In this document: positions 16,838 through 25,509 of the stretch, one piece after another
Numbering within the stretch: position 1 is the stretch's first letter
Layout: each line of letters starts with the position of its first letter
Notes under the pieces: generated by a model
Seen by the model: only the letters and a program-made list of their open reading frames with translations
Told to the model about the DNA's origin: nothing
Databases searched by the model: none
From: Actinomycetota bacterium
GTDB lineage: Bacteria; Actinomycetota; CADDZG01; WHSQ01
DNA: 64,000 bases
NCBI GenBank assembly: GCA_030447315.1
Contig: JAUJPD010000004.1
Coordinates: 55,340 to 119,339, forward strand
Direction of reading: 5' to 3'
Program-made: the position numbers and the translations under genes

Positions 16838-18338
16838 CACTCGAACTGAGAGAGGTCGGAGGTGAAGTCGGTGGTCTCGATGCGCTCGCGGAGACGAGCC
16901 AGGAACTTCGCTGCTTCTGCACCGTCGATCGTGCGATGGTCCCACGACATCGACAAGAACCCCATGCTGCGGACCGCGATCGCGTCCTCGTCCGTCACGA
17001 CGACCCGCTTCTGGATCGCTTCGAATCCGAGGATCCCCGTTTGGCCTCTGGGGATGATCGGGACCGAGATGATCGAGCCGAAGGGCCGGGGTTGGTGATC
17101 GTGAACGTCCCGCCGGCGAGGTCATCCGGAGACAGCTTCTTGGTCCGAGCGCGTGGCGACGTCGTTCACCGCACGAGCCAACCCGACCAGGTTCTTCTCG
17201 TCGGCGCCCTTGATGACGGGGACGATGAGTCCCCCTCCCTCCAAAGCCACAGCGATCCCGAGATTGACGTAATGCTTGACGAGGTTCGCCTGGTTGCCCT
17301 CGTCGAAGGACGAGTTCACCTCCGGCATCTCCATCAAGGTGTCGCACACGACCTTGCACAAGAACGGCATGTAGGTGAGCGAGAAGCCCTCGCGCTTCTT
17401 GAAGTTGTCTTTCACCCTCGCCCGCAGCGACGCGACGTGGGACCAGTCCGCCTCCACCGCGTTCCATGCACGGGCGCTCTCGAGCGAGGCAGCAACCATG
17501 TGCTCGGCCGTGCGCCGCCGGATGTTCGTCCATGGGACGAGCTCCTCGCGCTCCCCCGCACCCGCGCCGCGGCGGCCGGGGCAGGCGCCTGCTCGGGCTG
17601 TCTCTGGGGCTCGGGGGCCGGGGCCGGCTCGGCGGAAGAAGCAGAGCGCGGCCGGCCGCGCCTTTCTTTCCTCGACGGATCTAAGAACGTCTTGCTTGCG
17701 GATGCGCCCCCCGGTACCGGTCCCTCGAGCTCGGCGAGGTCGATACCGTGTTCGTCGGCGAGGCGACGCACGAGGGGCGAGATGATGCCTCTCTTGGAGA
17801 TGTCCCCCGGCCTGCCGCTCGCAGCCGGAGCCGACGCGCCGGCGTGAGCCGGTTCCTCGGTGGGGACATCGGGGGCCTGGGAGCGGCCGTTGGAGCCGGA
17901 GGCGACCTTCTGGTCCGCGCTCGGGGCTTCCGTCTCGCTGCCCTCAGAGGCCTGTGAGTCGAGCTGTTGCAGGGGAAGCGTCGGCGTCCTGCTCGCCCTG
18001 GGACTCGGCCTGTGGGCTCGGCGGGGGCGGGGCCTGGTCCTCTCCGGCGTCGGGGGTCCTCGCCGGTCCTCCGGGGCCTCGTCCGTCGTCGCCGCCGCGC
18101 TGCCCTCGCCGATGATCGCCAGCGCGGTCCCCACCTTCACGGTGTCACCTTCTTGCACGAGGATCTTCTGCAGCGTCCCCGAGGCAGACGAAGGCACCTC
18201 GGAGTCGACCTTGTCCGTCGAGATCTCTACCAGGAGGTCGTCCGCGGCGACCTGGTCGCCCTCTTGCTTGAGCCACTTCGTGATCGTGCCTTCTACGACG
18301 GTCTCGCCGAGCTGCGGCATCTTGATCTCGGTTCCCAT
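16837..18338 (-). CDS. 2-oxoacid dehydrogenase E2 (lipoyl acyltransferase), several frame breaks
   Basis: The N-terminus (18338) is a lipoyl domain, '[16 protein letters not shown]', with the lipoylated lysine in '[13 protein letters not shown]'. An E3-binding domain follows ('[21 protein letters not shown]'; then in a shifted frame '[13 protein letters not shown]'). A Pro/Ala linker comes next, then the catalytic domain in other frames: '[13 protein letters not shown]', '[13 protein letters not shown]', '[18 protein letters not shown]', '[12 protein letters not shown]' and the active-site '[17 protein letters not shown]'. At least five shifts are needed, near 17725, 17680, 17550, 17145 and 17085, several in short G or C runs. 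Every expected domain is present, so sequencing error is more likely than decay. It transfers acyl groups from E1 to CoA. Confidence 0.85.
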
Positions 18339-18485
18339 GCGACAGGACCCCTTGTGCGACGAACCTGGGTGTGTGTAAGGAAGGCGTCCAGAGTACCCGC
18401 CCCCGACTGCGTGACCGGCTAGGAGCCGACGCCGGTTGAGCGGGGCCTCGGCACCCGCACTACACGACGTTCCGTGATGCCGGTG

Positions 18486-19907
18486 CTAGCCGTGGAGCGG
18501 TTTGCCGGCCAGCTCTAGGAACGTTTCGCCGATGGCTTCCGACAGCGTCGGGTGAGGATGCATGAGTTCCGGCCAACTCCGAGGGATACGCCTCCCACGA
18601 GGTGACCAGTTGCGCCTCGGTGATCAGGTCCGAGGCCCGTGGTCCGACGATATGGACGCCGACGACCGCGCCGTCTTTCTCCGCAACCGTCTTCACGAAA
18701 CCCTGACCGCCCCCGAGCATGAGGGCCCGGGCGTTGGCGGCGAACGGATAACGCTTGGCGACCACGTCCATGCCCAGATCCTTCGCCTTCTGCTCGGTGA
18801 GCCCTACGGCTGCAACCTCGGGTTGGCAATAGATCACGTGAGGGATGTTGCGATAGTCCACCGGCGTCGGATCCTGACCGGCGATGCGCTCCGCCACCTT
18901 CTGACCCTCCGCGAAGGCAGTGTGGGCGAGCTGCGGATGCGGCGTGTCTGAATCGGTGACATGAACGGCGTCGCCGATCGCGAACACGCCTTCGACGCTG
19001 GTGCGGAACGACGAGTCCACGGTGATGTAGCCGCGGTCGATCTGGACGCCGAGCTCCTCGAGACCTATGCCGTCGGTGCGGGCCGCCCGTCCGATCGCGA
19101 CGAACATGCGCTCCGCGGACAACTGCTCGGTCTTGCCGTCTCTCTCTATCCGGACGTCGACTCCGGAATCGGTCGTCTCTGCACCGGCAACCGTTACCCC
19201 TAAGTGGAACTTGATGCCTCTACGTTGCAGCAACTTGAGAAGGGCTTCGGAGATGTCGTCATCTTCGAGCGGGGCGATCTTCGGCAACATCTCCACGACC
19301 TCCACCTCGGCCCCCAGCGATCGATAGACGCTGGCGAACTCGAGTCCGATGTAGTTGCCGCCGACGATCACGACCGACGAGGGGATGTCGGTGGCGCTCA
19401 AGGCGTGGTTCGAGTTGTGAACCCTGTCGCCGTCGGCAGGGATGAACGGAAGATCGCGCGGATACGAGCCGTGGCGACCACGATCGCCTTGGTGGCGGTG
19501 AGTGCTCTTTCTCCGTCGCTGGTGGCGACGGTCACGGTGCGGGCATCGGTGAGCCGCCCCTCGCCCTCGACCAATTCGACCTTGGCTCGTTTGACCAATC
19601 CCGACAGCCCCTTGTACATGCGGCCGACCACAGATTCCTTGAAGTCGAGCACCTTGCCCCAGTCGACCTGGGGTTCTTGCGCGATGATCCCGAACTCTCC
19701 GGCCGACTTGATCTCGTCCACGAGGTCGGCTGCGTGAAGCAGAGCTTTGGTGGGGATACAACCGCGGTGGAGGCAGGTGCCGCCGACCTTGTCTCTTTCG
19801 ACCATGGCGACCGACAGACCGAGCTTGACCGCGCGGAAGGCGGCCGAATATCCCCCGTTCCCGCCGCCCAGGATGACGAGATCGAAGCTGTCCGAGCCGT
19901 CCGCCAC
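18486..19907 (-). CDS. lpdA: Dihydrolipoamide dehydrogenase (E3), two frame breaks
   Basis: A flavoprotein disulfide reductase of about 473 residues that reoxidises dihydrolipoyl-E2 with NAD+. GTG at 19907 follows AGGAGG, and the protein starts 'DSFDLVILGGGNGGYSAAFR' (FAD site). The redox-active disulfide is in 'GGTCLHRGCIPTKALL'. NAD-binding 'VVIVGGNYIGLEFA', 'FAIGDA' and the dimerisation-domain 'HPHPTLSEAIGE' follow. The frame shifts near 19465 (one G missing in 'VVATGSYPRDLP') and near 18582 (one G extra), after which the protein ends '...ELAGKPLHG' at 18486. Both breaks look like sequencing slips. First gene of the 2-oxoacid dehydrogenase operon. Confidence 0.9.
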
Positions 19908-19989
19908 GACGAACCTCCTATGGATAGGCGCGAGAAGCGAAGCTGGTGGGCCCGCTTTGGGAGCAGGTCTCGAAGATACACTCGCCCAC

Positions 19990-20256
19990 ATGAAGGGCGA
20001 CCGGGTCGAGGTTGTCGTCGACGTCGGCGGCGGCGGAACCAAGACCTACGACATCGTGGCCTCCAGAGCAGGTCGTCGCGTCGAGATATCGAACGCCCGC
20101 GGCACCATCGAGGTCTCTGAGGTCACTCGCACCGGCGTGGCCGTTCGCAGCGGCCGGTTCATGGCCGCGCGGGTGGTGGCCGTGATCGAACATCCCGCCG
20201 AAGACGAACGCGCCGACCGACCCAAGAGGCCCGGCAACCAGCCATCGCTCCTCTAG
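19990..20256 (+). CDS. Small hypothetical protein divergent from lpdA
   Basis: An 88-residue basic protein beginning 'MKGDRVEVVVDVGGGGTKTYDIVASRAG' (parts: VVVDVGGGGTKTYD), with a beta-rich middle 'RRVEISNARGTIEVSEVTRTGVAVRSGRF' (key part EVSEVTRTG) and a polar tail. The ATG is 82 bp from the divergent lpdA start. No signal peptide or membrane segment. The strand pattern suggests a small beta-barrel or SH3-like fold, but I know no function. Codon use agrees with the neighbours, so I think it is real. Confidence 0.6.
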   Translation: MKGDRVEVVVDVGGGGTKTYDIVASRAGRRVEISNARGTIEVSEVTRTGVAVRSGRFMAARVVAVIEHPAEDERADRPKRPGNQPSLL

Positions 20257-20268
20257 GAGCTTCGGCAC

Positions 20269-20523
20269 TCACGCGGGAGGTGCAGGGGCTCCGCAGTGCT
20301 TGCAGTAAGGAGCGTTGGCAGATATGACACCGGCACAACCGGCGCAGACGGCGGGAGCGGTCACGCCCGCCGAGGAACGGTTGACCGCGGCGATGGCGAG
20401 CGCTCCCACGAGCGCGATCAAGATCAGGATCGCGACGCTGGTCGGATCGAAGCCCTGATCGATCCCGAGGGCCAGCGCCAGGGCGAGCCCAACGGCAACC
20501 ACAGCGATCGTTGCAGCCCTCAA
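20269..20523 (-). CDS. Small membrane protein with C-terminal zinc ribbon
   Basis: An 84-residue protein starting at a TTG (20523) that overlaps the stop of the upstream hydrolase as TTGA. It has two hydrophobic helices ('ATIAVVAVGLALALALG' and 'SVAILILIALVGALAIAAV') and ends with a zinc-ribbon pattern 'CAGCAGVISANAPYCKHCG' (CxxC...CxxC). Such proteins are common but uncharacterised. The ribbon would face the cytoplasm if both helices cross the membrane as a hairpin. The start is supported only by the overlap; there is no better upstream codon. Confidence 0.65.
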   Translation of the reverse strand: MRAATIAVVAVGLALALALGIDQGFDPTSVAILILIALVGALAIAAVNRSSAGVTAPAVCAGCAGVISANAPYCKHCGAPAPPA

Positions 20524-21266
20524 CCCAGCGTCCTGTTCAGCCAGTCGTTGAGGACCTCGCGTGCACGTGGCTCCTTGCGAAGGATGTGCTGGGCTCCTTC
20601 CAGGATGACCAGCTCGGCCTGTTGCGCCCGCGCCGCGATGCGGTGCGCGTGATCCACGGGAACCACATCGTCGGCCGTTCCATGCACGATGAGCGTGGGG
20701 ATCGTCACGTCCGCGATGGACTCTTCCGTAGTGATGGTCTCGAACTCGGCGGCCCACGAGGTCGGGTCTTCGAGAACATCCGGAGCAAGAGCCATGCCTG
20801 CTTCCTCGGTGATCCGTTTGACCCCGGCCGACCCGTCGAGGGCAAAGAAGAGCCACTCGGCCGGAGCCCCCATGAGAGCGAGAGCATCTACTGCGGCGCC
20901 GCGGCGGACCACCTCCGCCGACACACAGCCTCCCGCAGATGAGCCGACCAGGACCAGGGGGAGATCCTCGGCCCCCTCGAGCCTGCGGATCGATGCGACG
21001 ACCGCAAGAGCGTCGCGCACCCAGCCCTCGATCGAGAAGAAGCCCGGCGATGTCCGCACCGCCCGCAGGTCCGCCCACACCGCGGTCCAGCCGTTGGTGG
21101 CGAGGTCCTCGGCCCAGCCCGGATAGCCGGTGTCTCCCGGCTCGGGGGGCGAGACCGACGGGATCCCGTGCAACAGGACGACGACCCCCCGCGAGCCCTC
21201 GCCCGCTAGATAGGAACAAGCCAGGTCGATGCCATCACAAGAGACCGCCAGGTCCTCCCGCTGCAA
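20520..21266 (-). CDS. Alpha/beta-fold hydrolase
   Basis: A 248-residue serine hydrolase. It has 'VVLLHGIPS' (oxyanion region), the nucleophile elbow 'LVGSSAGG' near residue 108, the acid in 'IVHGTADDVVP' and the histidine in 'EGAQHIL', so the triad is complete. The likely start is a TTG at 21266 behind GAGGAG. Family members hydrolyse esters or similar bonds; the substrate is unknown. The downstream zinc-ribbon membrane protein overlaps it and is probably co-expressed. Confidence 0.85.
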   Translation of the reverse strand: MQREDLAVSCDGIDLACSYLAGEGSRGVVVLLHGIPSVSPPEPGDTGYPGWAEDLATNGWTAVWADLRAVRTSPGFFSIEGWVRDALAVVASIRRLEGAEDLPLVLVGSSAGGCVSAEVVRRGAAVDALALMGAPAEWLFFALDGSAGVKRITEEAGMALAPDVLEDPTSWAAEFETITTEESIADVTIPTLIVHGTADDVVPVDHAHRIAARAQQAELVILEGAQHILRKEPRAREVLNDWLNRTLG

Positions 21267-21389
21267 CTTTCGCTCCTCTTCGCCGCTAACAACTGGGCAG
21301 CTGTGACTTTTCTCTGCGGCAGCAGGCTAAATCCTCATCTCTTCCCCTAGAGTTCGAGTTGCCATCACCGCCATCCGAGGGGAGACAAC

Positions 21390-21986
21390 ATGAAGGCGTT
21401 CTCTTTCCGGCCTGCCATCGAGCTACGAGGCCGCAAGTTCAAGGGACTCCGTGGTTTCGCAGGCAAGCCGTTCCACCCACCGTTGACCGATATACCCGTC
21501 GGGGCTTACACGATCGCGCCGGTGCTCAGCGTCGCGGCTTTCCTCTTCCAAGACGCATCGTGGACCGACAAGGTATGGAGCGCCGCGGGCTACACGATGC
21601 TGGTCGGGGCGGTCGCTTCGGTCGCCACCTCCATCACCGGGTTCGCGGACTGGTTGAACACCAAGAAGGGCACTCAGATCCGGCGGCTGGCGAACGCGCA
21701 CATGTGGACGATGCTGGCGCTGACCGGGGTCGTGCTGGTTGCGCTGGCGGTGCGCTTCCTGGGGGACCGCAACGATTCACCCGACGCGGTGGTGCTGCTG
21801 CTCGACCTCGTGATCGTGGCGCTGGTGACCTTCGGGGGAACGATCGGAGGCACGATGACCTATGACTTCGGCTTCAACGTCGAGACCTCCACCGACAACC
21901 ACGTCTATCACGTGAGCGAGCACGACATCGTCCATCCACATGACGAACCTCCACCCGAGACCAAGAGCCAGATGACGGGGGGCTGA
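21390..21986 (+). CDS. DUF2231-type membrane protein
   Basis: A 198-residue protein with four hydrophobic segments and the 'KPFHPPLTDIPVGAYTIAP' N-terminal motif (HPxLTDxPxG) that marks DUF2231 membrane proteins. It continues with 'ATSITGFADW', also usual for the family. The C-terminal 40 residues are hydrophilic and rich in His and Asp ('HVYHVSEHDIVHPHDEPPPE'), which could bind metal, although that is only a guess. A GGGGAGA ribosome site precedes the ATG. Function of the family is unknown; members often lie near redox genes. Confidence 0.8.
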   Translation: MKAFSFRPAIELRGRKFKGLRGFAGKPFHPPLTDIPVGAYTIAPVLSVAAFLFQDASWTDKVWSAAGYTMLVGAVASVATSITGFADWLNTKKGTQIRRLANAHMWTMLALTGVVLVALAVRFLGDRNDSPDAVVLLLDLVIVALVTFGGTIGGTMTYDFGFNVETSTDNHVYHVSEHDIVHPHDEPPPETKSQMTGG

Positions 21987-22163
21987 CCCCGGGCTGGCAC
22001 CGCCACCACCGAGCCCCGTGCGGCTGTTAGCCGGCGGCATCCCCAGACGGCCAACGGCCCTGGAAGGCCCACATCGGAGCCACCGAACCGTTCCACCTGT
22101 GGCTGACCCTCCCCTCAAGCGATACCGGATCAAGAGATGCGACCTCATCGGCGAGTCGCTTCA

Positions 22164-22187
22164 CGCAGGGCGCACACGCGCCCTGCG
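22164..22187. terminator. Perfect 10-bp GC hairpin after the DUF2231 gene
   Basis: CGCAGGGCGC and its exact complement flank an ACAC loop. It lies about 180 bp after the DUF2231 stop and 25 bp before the promoter at 22212. No T run follows, so it would be a non-canonical terminator or boundary. The rest of the 21987-22210 gap shows no convincing gene. Confidence 0.4.
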
Positions 22188-22211
22188 ACCATTTCCGCCT
22201 CCACCTCGGTA

Positions 22212-22240
22212 TTGACATAGACTCATCCCATGTTTAATCT
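22212..22240 (+). promoter_or_regulatory. Near-consensus sigma-70 promoter
   Basis: TTGACA at 22212-22217, a 17-base spacer, and TAATCT at 22235-22240. This is unusually close to consensus in such a GC-rich window. The local sequence is AT-rich. It would drive the membrane protein that starts at 22284. The -10 lies inside the DtxR-like palindrome at 22233-22248. Confidence 0.65.
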
Positions 22241-22248
22241 CACCTAAA
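22233..22248. promoter_or_regulatory. DtxR-type operator-like palindrome, site 1
   Basis: TTTAATCTCACCTAAA covers the -10 box of the preceding promoter. It matches TTTAGTCTCGGCTAAT, the site at the promoter of the DtxR-type gene (28427-28442, opposite strand), at 12 of 16 positions. Both have the TTTA...TAA(A/T) outer arms seen in DtxR/IdeR/MntR-family boxes. Binding by the regulator encoded at 27744 is inferred. Confidence 0.45.
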
Positions 22249-22283
22249 ATTATTATTTCGAGAGATGGCTGAGGTGATTTTGG

Positions 22284-23408
22284 ATGACTAATAGTGGCGG
22301 CCAGGCGGGTTGGGGTGACCATCTGGTCCTAGCGGTTTTCGCCGTTATCACGGTAGGGGGCTGTTCCTGGACGGCTGGGCGCACTTGAATCTGGATACCA
22401 AGCTGGTTCCCTTCTTGGAGCCGTGGCACACGATGATGTACGCCGGGTTCCTCGGGCTCGGCATCTCGATCCTGACGTGTAACCAGCGACCTTTCAGATT
22501 TCGGTTCCTCTCGGCTCCCACAGGGATATGGGTTAGCGGTGGCAGGTATGGCCATCGCGGGTCTTGGCGTTGTGGGCGATGCCCTATGGCACGTGGTGTT
22601 CGGCGTCGAGACCGGGCTTGCTCGAGTACTCAGCACTTTTCACGTACTGCCGTTCGCTGGGACGGTTCTGGTGCTGACGACTCCGCTTCGGGCGACGTGG
22701 CTGGATAGCAGCATCGGGCGCGAGGTTTCGTTCAGCAGGCTGCTGCCGGCGCTTCTTTTCCCTATCGTTCACGACGGCGTTCGTTGCCTACTACCTGCAG
22801 TATCTATCTCCGTTCGTCAGTTGGTCGGAAGCAAACCTCGTGCAGGAATTCCCTGCGACGCTGTCGGGCGGGAACGAGGTGCTGCTCATGACTCGCGTTG
22901 GCGGAATCCTCCTAACCACTCTCTTGCTGCTCGCTCCCCTCTTGGTCCTTATGCGTCGGTGGATCCCGCCGCAGGGAAGCGCAACCATGCTGTTCACCGT
23001 CGTCGCCACTCTGATGAGCGCTCTGAACGGTTTCGCTCTGGGCGGTCTGGTCATCGCTGCCGGCCTCGGAGGCTTGCTCGCCGATCTGCTCTTGTGGCGC
23101 ATCGAAGACCTTCCCGGGAAGCGGTTCGCTTGCTTTGTGCAGTTGTTCCGCTGGGGACGTGGAGCGCCTACTTCTGGCTGTTGGCTACGTTGTACGGGGC
23201 GGTCTGGCCCTTGGAGCTGTGGATGGGCACAGTCGTCACGGCCAGCCTGATGGGGCTCGCTCTGAGCTGGCTGATGTTCCCGACCTCTCCGGCCGTCGTC
23301 ATCACCCTGTCTTCCTCGCCGTCCCCCCGGCTGATCGCCCCGAGGCCCGTTGGGCCTGTGATCTACGAGCCGCCGGTGGAACACGCAGACCCGCGCACTC
23401 GCACGTGA
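22284..23408 (+). CDS. Polytopic membrane protein, at least four frame breaks
   Basis: Starts at an ATG 7 bp after GAGGTG. Piecing frames together gives about 370 residues: 'HLVLAVFAVITVGG', 'LFLDGWAHLNLDTK', 'FLEPWHTMMYAGFLGLG', 'AGMAIAGLGVVGDALWHVVFG', 'TAFVAYYLQYLSPFV', 'GGILLTTLLLLAPLLVL', 'AYFWLLATLYGAVWPLELWMG', ending near 23408. There are about eight to ten hydrophobic segments. The conserved-looking histidines (DGWAH, PWH, DALWH) lie near membrane edges, which may hint at metal or haem binding. Breaks fall near 22362 (G run), 22510, 22755 and 23145. It is either a decaying gene or error-damaged. I cannot name the family. Confidence 0.6.
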
Positions 23409-23502
23409 TCAACGCACCTCCCTGAGGAGTGAAGGCCGCCGTGGTCGAAATGATTCAAAGCACGTCGCATAGATCCCGATCGCATAGGAGGTAAGAAGAG
23501 AG

Positions 23503-23962
23503 ATGTTGAAGACCTTTAGCAAGGCCCTGTTAGCGTCAGCGACAGTTGCATCCGTCCAACCGGTGGTGCCATCGCTCAAGGACACTCCTTCCTCGACGGA
23601 GCCAGGATTTCAGCTGGAATCGGTGCGGGTGCAGGATTCGAAGGTGGTCGATGTCACGTTCAACAACCCCTTTCTTCAACGATGACCGATACCGCCCTTC
23701 GGGTTTTCCACGCCCCGCATTTCGACCATGACACCCCGCACTCCCATGAGGCTTCGAGCGTGGTGTTGATCAACGAAGGGAAGACAGCGCAGTGACCCTG
23801 GACCGAGCACTGCACTCTGAGGATCCACCTTGTGACAACGACCTCGAGCCGCGCTGTTCCGACGACAAGCTTGACTTCGTTATCACCGACGCCACCGATA
23901 TCTACGGCCACCGCATCTCAGACGACGACTGGAGAGTTTGGGCCGTGGGATCAAAAGACTGA
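23503..23962 (+). pseudogene. Small secreted protein broken into three overlapping frames
   Basis: A strong AGGAGGT site precedes the ATG at 23503. The first frame (60 residues) starts with a signal-like segment 'MLKTFSKALLASATVASV' and ends at 23685. A second frame 23682-23795 ('ALRVFHAPHFDHDTPHSHEAS') and a third 23792-23962 ('DDKLDFVITDATDIYGHRIS') follow with 4-base overlaps. Together they read like one secreted protein of about 150 residues with a His/Asp-rich middle, disrupted by two single-base shifts. Three separate mini-genes are possible but less likely. No family recognised. Composition is less GC-rich than the surroundings. Confidence 0.45.
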
Positions 23963-24089
23963 CCCGGCCGAGGTAGGGGGTCCCGCGATCACCCAAGAGT
24001 TGAAGCAAGCCTTAACGCCTGAGACTGGCGGAGGCTGCTCACTCCGCTTCAACCTGAGCCTCGTAGACGTCACGGATCTGCTTAATCAG

Positions 24090-24595
24090 CTCGGTCGACC
24101 ACCACTTCGCTTCGTGTTCTCCAAGGTGACGTGGTGGCGGTCGACAGAGCGATCCGTCTGGCGGGCGCTGCAGCTTCCGGCGGTCCTCGACAGTGGCGCT
24201 CTCTACGAACGGCGATCCGGCGGCGAGTCGAGAGACCGAGGGGGCCGATCCCTCCAGCGGAGCCTTCGTCCAGTCCCTTCGAGGGCCCGTTCGCTCGGAG
24301 GCCGCCAACCTGCTCATCCCATTGGTCCGCTTCCTTCCTGCCCGATGACGCACGGGTGAGGGGCCGGCAACCACGGCGGAGCTCGCTCCCGAGGGTCTCG
24401 TCTACCGCTACCTGAGTGCATGGCGGGTGCCGGCGACGAGGCGACTTCGTGATCTGCAGCTCATCGGCTTGGTCGGAAACCTCGCCATGGCGGGTGAGGT
24501 CGGAACAAGCGCGTGGGTTGTTCGAGAAACTCATCGGCTACACCAACGACGTAGGGCTGCTGGCGGAGGAGATCGATCCGGTCGGTGAGCTTTAG
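24090..24595 (+). pseudogene. Decayed C-terminal fragment of a GH15 glucoamylase-like gene
   Basis: Short stretches in several frames follow in the order of a glycoside hydrolase family 15 catalytic domain: 'RFVFSKVTWW' (24102), 'VAVDRAIRLA' (24134), 'GAFVQSLRGPV', 'EAANLLIPLVRFLP', 'DDARVRG', 'GLVYRY', 'LVGNLAMAGEV', 'EQARGLFEKLIGYTNDVGLLAEEIDP'-like text (key part NDVGLLAEEID). GH15 enzymes release glucose or trehalose from glucans. Only the last ~170 residues remain, the N-terminal two thirds are missing and the frame changes many times, so this is a real pseudogene. It ends at a TAG overlapping the convergent cupredoxin stop. Confidence 0.75.
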
Positions 24596-25392
24596 CTGCG
24601 GCCCCGTCCGGCCACGACGATCTCACCGCACATCCCGATGCACTCGCCGTTGACGAGCTCCGAATGAGAGCTCACGTCGCACCGATAGCTATACGTGCCG
24701 GGCTTCGTGAACCTCTTTTCGAACTTACCCTCCGTCGCCACGTGGCCGACGGTGCTCCAACGGCCCGCATAAGCGGTGACGTGGTGAGTCGTGGTCGTTG
24801 GGTTTTCCCAGCGCACCGTCTGGCCAGGCTCGATCTCCACCGATGTGGGCTCCCATCGCCACAGCAGCGCGGGGCCTCCCCCGGCGGTGACGGTCGAGGC
24901 GCTTTCCTGCACGACCTTCGCCGCTGGGAGCTGCTCGGAGAGAGCGAAGTCGTACGAGACCTCTAGCTCGGGTTGTCCGAGCCAGTTGCAGGCCGCCATC
25001 TGGACGCGGGATCCCGCCAACAGCCGAATCGACAGGTTCTCTTTGGCCTCGTTTCCGCGGATCGCCTGGTCCCGCTCGGACTGCGCCAGCTTCCGCCCCT
25101 CCGGGTCCAACACGTAGATGTCCCAGTCGCCGGTAAACCCAGCGGCCGATAGCCGAAGCTGGCCTGCAGCGGGCGCGTCGAAAGGCTCGGTGTCGTAGTT
25201 GAGCCCCTCGACGCCACCGAGGCAACTGCCCTTACCCAGGTAGTAGATGTCCGGATCGACCAGGGGCAGCGGAAGAGCGCGGGCGGAAAAGGTCCCCTTC
25301 ACGCGCTGCCGCGACGCCGGCGCGGCGACCAAAGGCGCGGCGGGAGCAAGGAGCGACGCCAGAAGCAGGATGAGGACGGGGATCTTGCGCAT
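24592..25392 (-). CDS. Secreted cupredoxin-domain protein
   Basis: A 266-residue protein with a signal peptide (MRKIPVLILLLASLLAP), a middle domain (about 45-155) resembling pre-peptidase C-terminal beta sandwiches ('DWDIYVLDPEG'), and a C-terminal plastocyanin-like domain. Copper-ligand candidates are His203/204 in 'TTHHVTAY', Cys238 and His243 in 'YRCDVSSHSEL', and Met254 in 'GECIGMCGE'. The loop before the methionine is longer than usual and holds two extra cysteines (251 and 255). I chose the start at 25392 for the signal peptide; a longer frame reaches 25461. It is likely an extracytoplasmic copper or electron-transfer protein at the end of the metal operon. Confidence 0.82.
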   Translation of the reverse strand: MRKIPVLILLLASLLAPAAPLVAAPASRQRVKGTFSARALPLPLVDPDIYYLGKGSCLGGVEGLNYDTEPFDAPAAGQLRLSAAGFTGDWDIYVLDPEGRKLAQSERDQAIRGNEAKENLSIRLLAGSRVQMAACNWLGQPELEVSYDFALSEQLPAAKVVQESASTVTAGGGPALLWRWEPTSVEIEPGQTVRWENPTTTTHHVTAYAGRWSTVGHVATEGKFEKRFTKPGTYSYRCDVSSHSELVNGECIGMCGEIVVAGRGRS

Positions 25393-25509
25393 CTGACTGG
25401 TGGTTCGCCCCCTGCGAGCGAACTCCTCCCGATCCGAGGTTAGCGCGAGCGAGCCGACCACAAAGGGGTTAGTGGTCGGCTCGCCCGCAGCATGATCGAT
25501 CGCTCGAGG

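Noticed and set aside
16838-17533. N-terminal extension of lipB
   Set aside because: This frame reads through the E2 catalytic domain and is low-complexity; LipB relatives start at the ATG at 16837.
22027-22218. Minus-strand 63-codon frame with a CxxC motif
   Set aside because: It crosses the perfect hairpin at 22164 and has no ribosome site or family resemblance; its start lies inside the plus-strand promoter.
24039-24374. Minus-strand frame ending 'KWWSTELIKQIRDVYEAQ'
   Set aside because: The end looks protein-like, but the rest is Arg/Pro-rich, there is no ribosome site, and the plus strand holds the ordered GH15 motifs.
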